Below are positions 55,067 to 62,910 of a stretch of 64,000 bases of DNA, in pieces. Both the position numbers and the translations under genes were made by a program. Origin of the DNA: CAWCVR01 sp963799105. Lineage in GTDB: Bacteria; Acidobacteriota; Terriglobia; Bryobacterales; Bryobacteraceae. The DNA lies in NCBI GenBank assembly GCA_963799105.1, contig CAWCVR010000010.1:310001-374000 (forward strand), given 5' to 3'. The notes under the pieces were generated by a model that made no database searches, had not been told where the DNA came from, and was given only the letters and a program-made list of their open reading frames with translations. Numbering within the stretch: position 1 is the first letter of the stretch; each line of letters opens with the position of its first letter.

Positions 55067-56026
55067 ATGGGAAAGATGCAGCTTCCGCCCCACGTGCGCA
55101 GCCTCATCGACCGCCGCGCCGAGGCCGTCGGCTTCGCCGCCCTGAAACGCGCCGCCGGAGCGATGTCGGACGCCTACCGCGAAGGCGCGCCGGCCGCCGC
55201 CCGGCGATTGCCCGCCGCCGAACGCGCGGCGGCCTACCTGGTGACGCGCATGCCGGCCACGTATGTGGCGGCCTGGCGGACGCTGGGGGAAGTGCGCGAG
55301 CGCCTCCAGGGGCGCCCGGTCGCCAGCATCCTCGACGTGGGCGCGGGAACCGGCGCGGCGTCGCTGGCCGCCCGCCACTGGTTCCCGGACGCCGCCCTGA
55401 CCCTGCTGGAACGCGATGGCGCGTTCGCCGATGCCGCGCGCGAGTGCCTCCCCGGCGCCTCGCTGCGCATGCAGGACGCCGCCCGCCTGGAGGCCTTTCC
55501 GCCGCACGACCTGGTGATGGCGGCCTACTCCCTCAATGAGCTACCGCCGGATGTGGCGGCGCGGTTGTGGCGCGCCGCGCGCGTGGCGCTGGTGGCCATC
55601 GAACCGGGAACGCCCGCCGGATTCGCCCGCATCCGCGAAATCCGCGGCCAGTTGCTCGGCCTGGGAGCCCGCATGATCGCTCCCTGCCCGGCGGAGACGC
55701 CTTGTCCCCTGGCCGCCCCCGACTGGTGCCACTTCGCCGGACGCGTGGAGCGCTCCAGCCTGCACCGCCGGGTGAAAGACGCCGGCCTCAATTACGAAGA
55801 CGAGAAGTTCAGCTACGTTGCGCTCGGGCGCGAACCCGCCGCGCTCGCCGCGGGGCGCATTCTTCGCCGTCCGGAACACCGTCCCGGGCTGGTGGCGCTC
55901 GAGATCTGCCGGGCTTCGGGAACCTGCTGCGAACGCATCGCGCGCCGCGACCGCGCGGCTTTCCGCGCTGCGCGTGCGGCGGCGTGGGGCGATGCGTGGG
56001 ACTTCGGCCCCGAATCCTCGGGCTAG
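55067..56026 (+). CDS. Rsm22-like SAM-dependent methyltransferase
   Basis: Protein of 319 residues of the mitochondrial-type Rsm22/small-subunit rRNA methyltransferase family. SAM motif ASILDVGAGTGAASLAARHW; VMAAYSLNELPP as motif post-I region; a Cys set MIAPCPAETPCPLAAPDWCH, part of an iron-sulfur or zinc site in this family; and RVERSSLHRRVKDAGLNYED. Expected to act with ribosome assembly. ATG 55067 (or 55076) is the start. Its stop codon TAG at 56024-56026 lies inside the CTAG that opens the 130-nt repeat, so the repeat abuts the gene exactly. Confidence 0.82.
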   Translation: MGKMQLPPHVRSLIDRRAEAVGFAALKRAAGAMSDAYREGAPAAARRLPAAERAAAYLVTRMPATYVAAWRTLGEVRERLQGRPVASILDVGAGTGAASLAARHWFPDAALTLLERDGAFADAARECLPGASLRMQDAARLEAFPPHDLVMAAYSLNELPPDVAARLWRAARVALVAIEPGTPAGFARIREIRGQLLGLGARMIAPCPAETPCPLAAPDWCHFAGRVERSSLHRRVKDAGLNYEDEKFSYVALGREPAALAAGRILRRPEHRPGLVALEICRASGTCCERIARRDRAAFRAARAAAWGDAWDFGPESSG

Positions 56027-56152
56027 GTCTTCGACCGTGTGATTTGGTGCCATTACCGGGCCGCTCGCTCACGCTCGCGGTTCCGGACAGAACCGCGAGC
56101 GTGAGCGAGCGGCCCGTGGCAAAGGAACGGTTTCTCGCGGTCAAGGCACTAG
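56022..56152. repeat. 130-nt palindromic element, copy B
   Basis: Perfect 26-bp stem (56058-56083 and 56090-56115) with a six-base loop; flanks match the copy at 37237-37366 in inverted orientation with one mismatch on each side. It opens with CTAG (the TAG of the Rsm22-like stop) and closes with CTAG, a possible 4-bp target duplication. Confidence 0.92.
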
Positions 56153-56159
56153 AACCGCT

Positions 56160-56296
56160 TGTGGAGCGGACGGGGTGCCCTCCGAGCCCGTCCGCGGCCG
56201 GTCCCCTGGCCGGCCTCTCGCCGGTGGCAGGCACTTGATTCTGCCAGCGAAGAGCGGGACGAGGGCGTCCCGCGCGGACCAGGGGGTCCGCCCCAC
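56160..56296. repeat. GTGGGGCGGAC family element, third copy
   Basis: Ends GTGGAGCGGAC ... GGGTCCGCCCCAC with internal palindromes (GGCCGGTCCCCTGGCCGGCC). It directly follows the 130-nt element, so two different repeat families have stacked in the 276 bp between the Rsm22-like gene and cpsD. Confidence 0.85.
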
Positions 56297-56302
56297 AACG
56301 AT

Positions 56303-57178
56303 CTATTCCGTCTTGGAGTAGTAGTAGGTGTACTTGCTGTACAGTTCCGAGGCGCGGGCGCCGTTGGCGACGATTCCGAGCACGTTGTTCTCGCACAGCG
56401 ACTGCATGGCGCGCTGCACGTTGTCAAACGTGGTGGAACCGATCTTCACCACCAGGACGGTGCCATCGGCCAGCGTCGCCAGCAGGTTGGCGTCGGCCGA
56501 GAACAGCAGCGGCGGAGTGTCGAAGATCGCCCAGTTGACGATGCGGGGCAGCTCCTCGAACAGCGCTCTGGCCTGCCGCATGTTCAGCAGTTCGAGCGGG
56601 TTCTTCACCATCGAGCCGGCGGGCAGCAGGTAGAGGTTCATTCCCTCCACCTTGCGCAGCGCCTGCGGGAAGGTGCAGCGCCCGGTCAGATAGTCCGAAA
56701 GGCCGGGCGTACGGTCGATCTGGAAGAGGTTGTGGATAATCGGCCGGCGCAAATCGAAGTCGCCCAGCAAAACGGAGTTTTCGGCGATATGGGCCTGGGC
56801 CAGCGCCAGATTCACCGCGGAGAACGTCTTGCCTTCGGCCGGCGATGGGCTGGTGACCACCACGGTATGCAGGGGCTGCAGGGTTTGCAGGTGATTCAGC
56901 CGGGTACGCAGCGTACGGAATTCCTCGGCTGGAGTTTCGTGGGAGTTGTTGAGATCCAGCAGGTGCGATTCCGGAGCGGGCTGGAACCGCACTACCGGCA
57001 CCTCCGCCAGCATTGCCGGGCTGAGATTCAGCCGCCCGGCCGGGCTCGCCACCACGCCGCCATGCATGGGCGGATTCTCGGGTCCCCGGATCTCGTCCGG
57101 GCCGCGTGCCGGGTATCCCTCCTCCGGATAGGCGGTTCCTTGCTCGGCGCGGCGCAATGCATCGTGTACTCGGCTCAT
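56303..57178 (-). CDS. CpsD/CapB-type tyrosine autokinase
   Basis: Cytoplasmic BY-kinase of 291 residues that controls exopolysaccharide chain length and export together with its Wzz partner. Motifs: Walker A TSPSPAEGKTFSAVNLALAQ, Walker A' LLGDFDLRRPIIHNLF (with the conserved DxDLRRP), Walker B-like WAIFDTPPLLFSADANLLAT, and a C-terminal tyrosine cluster (YSKYTYYYSK) that is autophosphorylated. Start ATG 57178 in MSRVHDALRRAEQG. It is the third gene of a leftward operon: Wza-like, Wzz-like, CpsD. Confidence 0.9.
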   Translation of the reverse strand: MSRVHDALRRAEQGTAYPEEGYPARGPDEIRGPENPPMHGGVVASPAGRLNLSPAMLAEVPVVRFQPAPESHLLDLNNSHETPAEEFRTLRTRLNHLQTLQPLHTVVVTSPSPAEGKTFSAVNLALAQAHIAENSVLLGDFDLRRPIIHNLFQIDRTPGLSDYLTGRCTFPQALRKVEGMNLYLLPAGSMVKNPLELLNMRQARALFEELPRIVNWAIFDTPPLLFSADANLLATLADGTVLVVKIGSTTFDNVQRAMQSLCENNVLGIVANGARASELYSKYTYYYSKTE

Positions 57179-57234
57179 GCAATCTCCAATGTGGGGCGGG
57201 CTTCACTCTTCCAGCCCCGGCTCGCGAAGCGCAC

Positions 57235-58914
57235 CTACGCCCTCAGGACGAAGTGGTAATACATCGATGCGCTGATGCAGACCAACCCCAGGAGGAAGGC
57301 GCTGGTCCAGGCCAGCCAGAACAGGCGCCTCTTGCGGCGCAACAGCAGGGCATTTTCCAGCAGGGGAATGCTGCTCAATATGGGCAGGTTGGTATAGGCG
57401 CGAACGTCCTTCAAGTTCTTGAGCGACGTATTCTTCATTTCCTTGGCGCCGGCCATGATCAGCCCCACCATCAGGCCCATGAGGGTGCCGACCGCGGCCC
57501 AAACCTCCCGTTTCGGCTCGGTGGCGGTCTCCGGCAAGGAAGCCATATCGAGAGTTTCCAGTTTCTCACCGGCCTGCCGCTCTTCCAGGCTCTCCTGGGT
57601 GGCCGATGCGTTCTGCTTCTTGGTCAGATCCTGAACTTCCATCTGGGCCATTTCCCGCTCGTGCAACAACCGGTTATACTCTTGCGAGTTCAGTCCGCTG
57701 GCGTCCACGGATTTCTGAACGACAACCATTTCCCGGGTCAGCTCCTCGATCTGCTTGTTCTTGTTCTGGATAATGGTCTCCATCTGGGCGATCTGGCTCC
57801 GCAAGGTAGACATCTCTCCCCTGACGGCGTCCAGCCGCTCGGCTGCCTGCGGATTCCTCACACGGACGACACCGGCGGGGCTTTGAGCGGCCCGGTCGGC
57901 ATCTTCCTTTTCCTGCTTGTCCAACTGCTTTTGCGCAAAGTCGAGTTTCGCCTGCAAATTCTGGACTTCCGGCATGCTGTCCTGGTACTGCTTCCGGGCC
58001 GCGTCCAACAGGACGGTCAAATCCTGAATGCTCTTCCGCCACTGGTTGGTCACGTCGCTCGCCGACGCTCCCGGCCCCGTCATGGTGGTTTCCAGGTTGT
58101 CCCGCAAAGTTTTCTCCTGGGTTTGCAGGTTCTTCAAGTTGGACTCGTAGTAGATCTTCTGAGTGGAGGCGCCGCCAATCTGGTCGTTCGCCTGGCCGAC
58201 CTGCATGCGCAAGCCTTGCAGTTGAGTTATATTGCTTTGCAACTCTTGCGGCAGGTGGCCCCGGTTCTCGATGGTGAACTTGGTGATGGCATCCTCGGCG
58301 CCCGAGAGTTTTTCCTGAGCCTGCTTGAGCTGATCGCTCAGGAAATTGCTGGTGGTCTTGGCCTGGCTCGCGCTGTTCCCGCGAGTTCTGTTCCTCGTAC
58401 ATCGACACCAGCCGGTTCACCACCTTTTGGGCTTTGAACCGGTCGGTGTAGGGGAACTCGATCCGGAAGGCCGACGCCACGCGGCCGCTGCCCGTCTCCA
58501 CGGGCGCCCCGGGGATGATCTTGATGTCCTTTGCCATTCCCGCGGCCACGTCTTCCAGGGCCTTGCCTTTGGCGCGGTCCTTCGGGTACAGGTTGAGCTG
58601 CGGATCGGTGATCGAGGCTGATCAGGTTGGTGTGGCTCAGGATGGAGGTGGTGATCTCCTCCAACCTCTGGCTGAGCTGGGTGGTTGCCGGTGTTCTCCA
58701 CCAGCCGCTCGGACACGATCTGCGGCGTGATGCGCATGGTCGCACGGGAGACGAACGTGTCGTCCCAGTAGAACGCGACTACGGTGGAGACCACCAACCC
58801 GAGGAACATCGGCCCGATGATCCAGGACCGGTAGCGCCGCGCCATGTCGATATAGTCCTCGACATCGGGTGGCCGCCGGGAAACCGTAACAAAACTGTTC
58901 AGGGGCGCGCTCAT
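57235..58914 (-). CDS. Wzz/GumC chain-length determinant; three +1 frameshifts
   Basis: Inner-membrane polysaccharide co-polymerase. N-terminal Wzz domain (VEDYIDMARRYRSWIIGPMF, then SRATMRITPQIVSERLVENT), a large periplasmic coiled coil (residues about 200-430: QLQGLRMQVGQANDQIGGAS, MSTLRSQIAQMETIIQNKNK) and a C-terminal helix (LFWLAWTSAFLLGLVCISAS). The assembled frame breaks near 58683 (AAC[C]ACC), 58613 (CTC[G]ATC) and 58375 (GAA[C]AGC). Removing one base at each restores TQLSQRLEEITTSILSHTNL, ITDPQLNLYPKDRAKGKALE and SASQAKTTSNFLSDQL-like coiled coil. The restored product is about 558 residues. It is likely intact in the organism. Confidence 0.88.
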
Positions 58915-58944
58915 AGACCTCAGAATCCTCCTCGACCTGCTCGG

Positions 58945-59588
58945 CTATTCCTTGACGGCAATCAGGTCGCCGTGCTTCAGATAGATATTCTTCTCCGGCG
59001 TGCTTGCCTTTGATAGCTTCATTGAAATTGAACACCACGATGACCTTGCCGTCGCGCAACAGGTTGATCTTTTTGGTGTTCGCGAACTCGTGGAAACCGC
59101 CGGCATTGACCAGGGCCTGCAAGATCGTGGTGGGGACCAGCAGATCGAACCTGTCCCGGCTTGTTGACGCCACCCTCGATCATGAAATACCGGCTCTTGA
59201 CCGTGTTGACGGTTATCATCACGCGGGGGGTGGTGCGCAGGTACTTGTCCGCCAGGATCTTGGCGATCTCGGCCTCCAGGTCCCGGGGAGTCTTCCCCAT
59301 GGCTTTCACCTCGCCCACGAGCGGCATGGAGATGATGCCGTCGGGACGCACCGACTGGTTGATCACGGTGAATTGCGGCTGGTCGTAAACCGAGATGCTG
59401 AGCACGTCTTCGGCGCCGATCACGAAATCCTGGGTGCTTTCGGCATCCTCGCCCGGATTCGCCTTTTCCGGAGTGGCGGCCGGAGCGTCCGGCGCCGCCG
59501 GAGTGGCCTTCTTGTTCTTCTGGCCCAGAGCCGGATACGCGGTCAAGGCAGCCAGCGCCAGAATGGCAGGGAGTATCGCCGTTCGCAT
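58945..59588 (-). CDS. Wza-like polysaccharide export protein; two +1 frameshifts
   Basis: Periplasmic/outer-membrane export protein. Signal peptide RTAILPAILALAALTAYPAL, then the Poly_export domain: DFVIGAEDVLSISVYDQPQF, SMPLVGEVKAMGKTPRDLEA, PRVMITVNTVKSRYFMIEGG, and an SLBB-like domain. The frame breaks near 59150 (CAG[G]TTC) and 59002 (AAG[C]ACG); removing one base at each joins RFDLLVPTTILQALVNAGGF, TKKINLLRDGKVIVVFNFNE and TPEKNIYLKHGDLIAVKE before the stop at 58945. Restored length about 213 residues, short for Wza, with only one SLBB. First gene of the operon; promoter predicted upstream at 59645. Confidence 0.85.
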
Positions 59589-59644
59589 CGTTGTCCTTAT
59601 GTGATGTTGGCGGGAACCGCGCGGTTGCGGCCCGCATCTCGTAT

Positions 59645-59650
59645 ATTATA
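59645..59650 (-). promoter_or_regulatory. Putative -10 box for the exopolysaccharide operon
   Basis: The minus strand reads TATAAT at 59650-59645, 57 bases upstream of the Wza-like start, in an A/T-rich patch (CTGTATAATATACG). No clear -35 hexamer stands 16-18 bases upstream. Position and the perfect -10 are the only support. Confidence 0.4.
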
Positions 59651-59952
59651 CAGCATTTGCTGGTATCTCCATGATTCCGGGGTTCCAGGACTGCCACCCG
59701 GCGCCTCATCCAGGGTACGAAACCAGACAGTACCACTCCCCGGTCCCGGGCTACGCCAGGTCACCTGTGACAGGGAGATACACGGAAGCGTAGTGGCATT
59801 CTCCCAAATAACGGATTGCAGTTCCTGTCCCTGCGGCAAACGACAGATTAACAAAGAGTTTTCGATTTGCCGGGGGTGGAATAGCACAGCGGCATGAAAC
59901 GTGCAAGCGAATGCGAGGATTATTGTCTCGCTAGCTCGCATCGGCGGCTGCC
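59651..59952. other. Divergent control region between EPS operon and kinase
   Basis: 302 bp of lower-GC DNA with no gene. Seen: the palindrome GTCAC-CT-GTGAC at about 59760-59771, and an inverted repeat ATGCGAG (59912-59918) / CTCGCAT (59936-59942) just before the kinase start. Either may be an operator for the neighbouring sigma-54 regulator (inference). No -24/-12 (TGGC...TGC) site was found by eye. Confidence 0.45.
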
Positions 59953-62910
59953 ATGCTCCAGGAACTGAAGTTCCAACTGTCCACCGCGATCTTGACGATA
60001 GTGACCCTCGCCGCCGCTGTCGGCGCGGTCATTAACTTCAAGGAATACCAGCGGTTCCGGCTGCCGGACGACGGCGTAATTTGGGTGAACCGGACGGGTG
60101 GGGTGCAAGCCCTCGAAGTCCCCGCGGGTAGTCCCGGAGCCAACGCCGGCATCCACGCTGGCGACCGCCTACAGAGCATCAACAACGTCATAATCGAAAA
60201 CGAGACGGACGTCGCCCGGGTGCTGGCCTCCATCAAGGCCTGGGGCAAGGCGGATTATCGCCTCCTCGAGCGAGGCGTGGAGTTCGACGCCAACCTGATT
60301 GTGGGCGAGGTGCCGCTCGACCGGGTGGTCAGCTACCAGTACATCGTGGGCGCCGCTTACCTCGTAATCGGTCTATTCGTGTACTTCCGGCGCGGCAGCG
60401 CGCAACGGGCGCGGCATTTCTATTTTCTTTGTCTGGCTTCCTTCGTGTTCTTCTGCTTCCATTACACCGGACAGCTTAACGCCTTCGACAAGGCGGTCTA
60501 CTTCTGCAACGTGGCCGCCAGCCTGCTGGCGCCGGCCCTGTTCCTGCACTTCTGCCTGATATTCCCCGAGCCGGTGCCGCCGTTCGGGAAGCCTCTGCGC
60601 GCGGCCCTGATCTACCTGCCCGGCGGTCTGCTGTTCCTGGCATACCTGGCATTCGCCACCGGCACGCTGCGTCTGGGGGAGGGTTCGCTGATCGAGATGC
60701 GCTGGCTGCTGGACCGCGCCAACGGGATTCTGGCTGCCGCGCCGTACGGCCTGGGCGCCTTTGTCCTCGGGATTCAATACCGGCGCGCCGAGGATACGCT
60801 GGTGCGCCAGCAGTTGAAGTGGCTGCGCAACGGCACCGTCTGCGGATTCCTCCCGTGCGGCCTGTTTTACGTGCTGCCCTATTCCGCGTTTGGAACGCTG
60901 CCGGCCGAGTACCTGAAGCTGATGGTGCTCTCGATGGTGCTGATTCCGCTCACCCTGGCGTATGCCATCGTTCGCTACCGGCTGATGGACGTGGACATCC
61001 TGTTTCGCCGTGGCTACGCCTACACCCTGGCCACGCTGTGCGTGCTGGCGGGGTTCTACGGAATCATCTTCACTCTGGCGAGCGTGGTCCACGTTTCGTT
61101 CCAGGACCTGCCCCTGAGCGCCGTGGTCCTGATCATGCTCCTGGCGGCATTCCTGCTGCAGCCGGTGCGCGCGTGGGCGCAGGAATGGCTGGACCGCCAT
61201 TTTTACCAGGACCGTTACGACTATCGCCGCACGCTGGTGGAATTCGCCCGCGAGCTGGGCGCCGAGACCGACCTCGACACCATGCTGTCGGCCGCCGGCG
61301 AGCGGCTGATCGAAACCCTGGGCATCCGGCACGTGGCGTTCTTCCTGGCCGAAGACCAGGAGGGCAGCCGGTTCCATCTCAAAAAAGCCATGGGGAGCAA
61401 CCCGCGCCTGGCCGCGGCCGATCCCGAGTCGCTCGATCTCGGCTTTCTGAACTGGCCGCGCACCGAACCGTACCTGTTCTTCGAGCGCACGCGCCATTTC
61501 CTGGATGCGGTGTCGCGCGCCTGGCCCGCCTCGGTGAAGAACGCCATCGCCGATCTGGACCTGACCTACTACCTGCCCTGCACGGTGCGCGGCCGCACCA
61601 TCGCCTACCTGGGCGTCAGCCGGACGGCCGACGGCGACTACCTCTCGAGCGTGGACGTGGAACTGCTGCTCACCCTCACCGGTTACGTGGCCATCGCCAT
61701 CGAAAACGCGTCGTTGTACCGTTCGCTGCAGCGCAAGGTGGAGGAGTACGAACGGCTGAAGGAGTTCAGCGAGAACATCGTCGAGTCCATCAACGTGGGC
61801 ATCCTGGCGGCCGACCTCGAAGACCGCGTGGAAAGCTGGAACACGCAGATCGAGCAATTGACCGGCGTGCCCCGCGAGCGTGCTCTGGGCCGCGCCCTGG
61901 CGGACATCTTCCCGGCCGATCTGTGCGAGCAATTCGACCGCGTGCGCGGCGAAACCGGCATCCACCACATCTACAAGTTCGTGCTGCGCCCCACGGCGGC
62001 CAACGCCGGAAGCAACGGAGACGGCGAAGGCAACGGGCACGGCGGAGGCGGCACGCCGCCGGTCGAGGGACGGTTCCGCGAGTCCACGTTGAACATCGCC
62101 ATCGCGCCGCTGGTGTCCAAGGACCAGGAACGGATCGGGCGGCTGATCATTTTCGACGACGTGACCGACCGCGCCGAACTGGAGCAGCGCCTGGTGCAGG
62201 CCGACAAGCTGAGCAGCATCGGCCTGCTGGCGGCGGGCGTGGCGCACGAGGTCAACACCCCGCTGGCGGTGATCTCCACCTACGCCCAGATGCTGGCCAA
62301 GCAGGTGGCCGAGGATTCGCAGAAATCCATGATCCTCGACAAGATCGCCAAGCAGACCTTCCGCGCCAGCGAGATCGTGAACTCGCTGCTGAACTTCTCC
62401 CGGACCTCCACCACGTCGTTCGGCGAGATCAACCTGAACCGCACGATCCAGGAGACTTTGAGCCTGCTGGAACACCAACTGACCAAGTCCGGCATCCTGC
62501 TCAAATGCGAACTGGAGCCGGAGCTTCGCACCATTCACGGCAACGCCGGCAAGCTGCAGCAGGTGTTCCTGAACCTGTTCCTCAACGCCAGAGACGCCAT
62601 GCCGGGCGGTGGAACGCTGGAGGTGCGCACCTGGCCGGAAGGCGCCGGCGCGCGGATCGAGGTAGCCGACACGGGCACCGGAATCGCCCCCGAAAACCTG
62701 CACCGCATCTACGACCCGTTCTTCACCACCAAGAGCGCCCGCAAAGGCACCGGCCTCGGACTGTCGGTGACCTACGGTATCATTCAAGAGCATGGCGGTT
62801 CCATCGAAGTCTCCAACCGGCCGGGCGGCGGCGCCAGATTCCGCATCGATCTGCCGTTCTCCGCGCCGAGGAAGCCGGTAAATGATCTCGTCTCAACCCT
62901 TGCCCGTTAA
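59953..62910 (+). CDS. Histidine kinase with PDZ, multi-TM, GAF and PAS domains
   Basis: Membrane sensor kinase of 985 residues. Order: TM about 10-30; an extracytoplasmic PDZ-like domain about 45-115 (VQALEVPAGSPGANAGIHAG, then DRLQSINNVIIENETDVARV); about seven further helices to about 400; GAF about 415-590; PAS about 605-740 with a Gly/Asn-rich insert (GSNGDGEGNGHGGGG); HisKA with GVAHEVNTPLAVISTYAQML (His765); HATPase (NLFLNARDAMP, DTGTGIAPEN, GTGLGLSVTYGIIQEHGG). Family knowledge: PDZ plus 7-TM kinases sense envelope or ligand cues. It diverges from the exopolysaccharide operon and is coupled to a sigma-54 regulator, so it may control polysaccharide export (inference). Confidence 0.88.
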   Translation: MLQELKFQLSTAILTIVTLAAAVGAVINFKEYQRFRLPDDGVIWVNRTGGVQALEVPAGSPGANAGIHAGDRLQSINNVIIENETDVARVLASIKAWGKADYRLLERGVEFDANLIVGEVPLDRVVSYQYIVGAAYLVIGLFVYFRRGSAQRARHFYFLCLASFVFFCFHYTGQLNAFDKAVYFCNVAASLLAPALFLHFCLIFPEPVPPFGKPLRAALIYLPGGLLFLAYLAFATGTLRLGEGSLIEMRWLLDRANGILAAAPYGLGAFVLGIQYRRAEDTLVRQQLKWLRNGTVCGFLPCGLFYVLPYSAFGTLPAEYLKLMVLSMVLIPLTLAYAIVRYRLMDVDILFRRGYAYTLATLCVLAGFYGIIFTLASVVHVSFQDLPLSAVVLIMLLAAFLLQPVRAWAQEWLDRHFYQDRYDYRRTLVEFARELGAETDLDTMLSAAGERLIETLGIRHVAFFLAEDQEGSRFHLKKAMGSNPRLAAADPESLDLGFLNWPRTEPYLFFERTRHFLDAVSRAWPASVKNAIADLDLTYYLPCTVRGRTIAYLGVSRTADGDYLSSVDVELLLTLTGYVAIAIENASLYRSLQRKVEEYERLKEFSENIVESINVGILAADLEDRVESWNTQIEQLTGVPRERALGRALADIFPADLCEQFDRVRGETGIHHIYKFVLRPTAANAGSNGDGEGNGHGGGGTPPVEGRFRESTLNIAIAPLVSKDQERIGRLIIFDDVTDRAELEQRLVQADKLSSIGLLAAGVAHEVNTPLAVISTYAQMLAKQVAEDSQKSMILDKIAKQTFRASEIVNSLLNFSRTSTTSFGEINLNRTIQETLSLLEHQLTKSGILLKCELEPELRTIHGNAGKLQQVFLNLFLNARDAMPGGGTLEVRTWPEGAGARIEVADTGTGIAPENLHRIYDPFFTTKSARKGTGLGLSVTYGIIQEHGGSIEVSNRPGGGARFRIDLPFSAPRKPVNDLVSTLAR

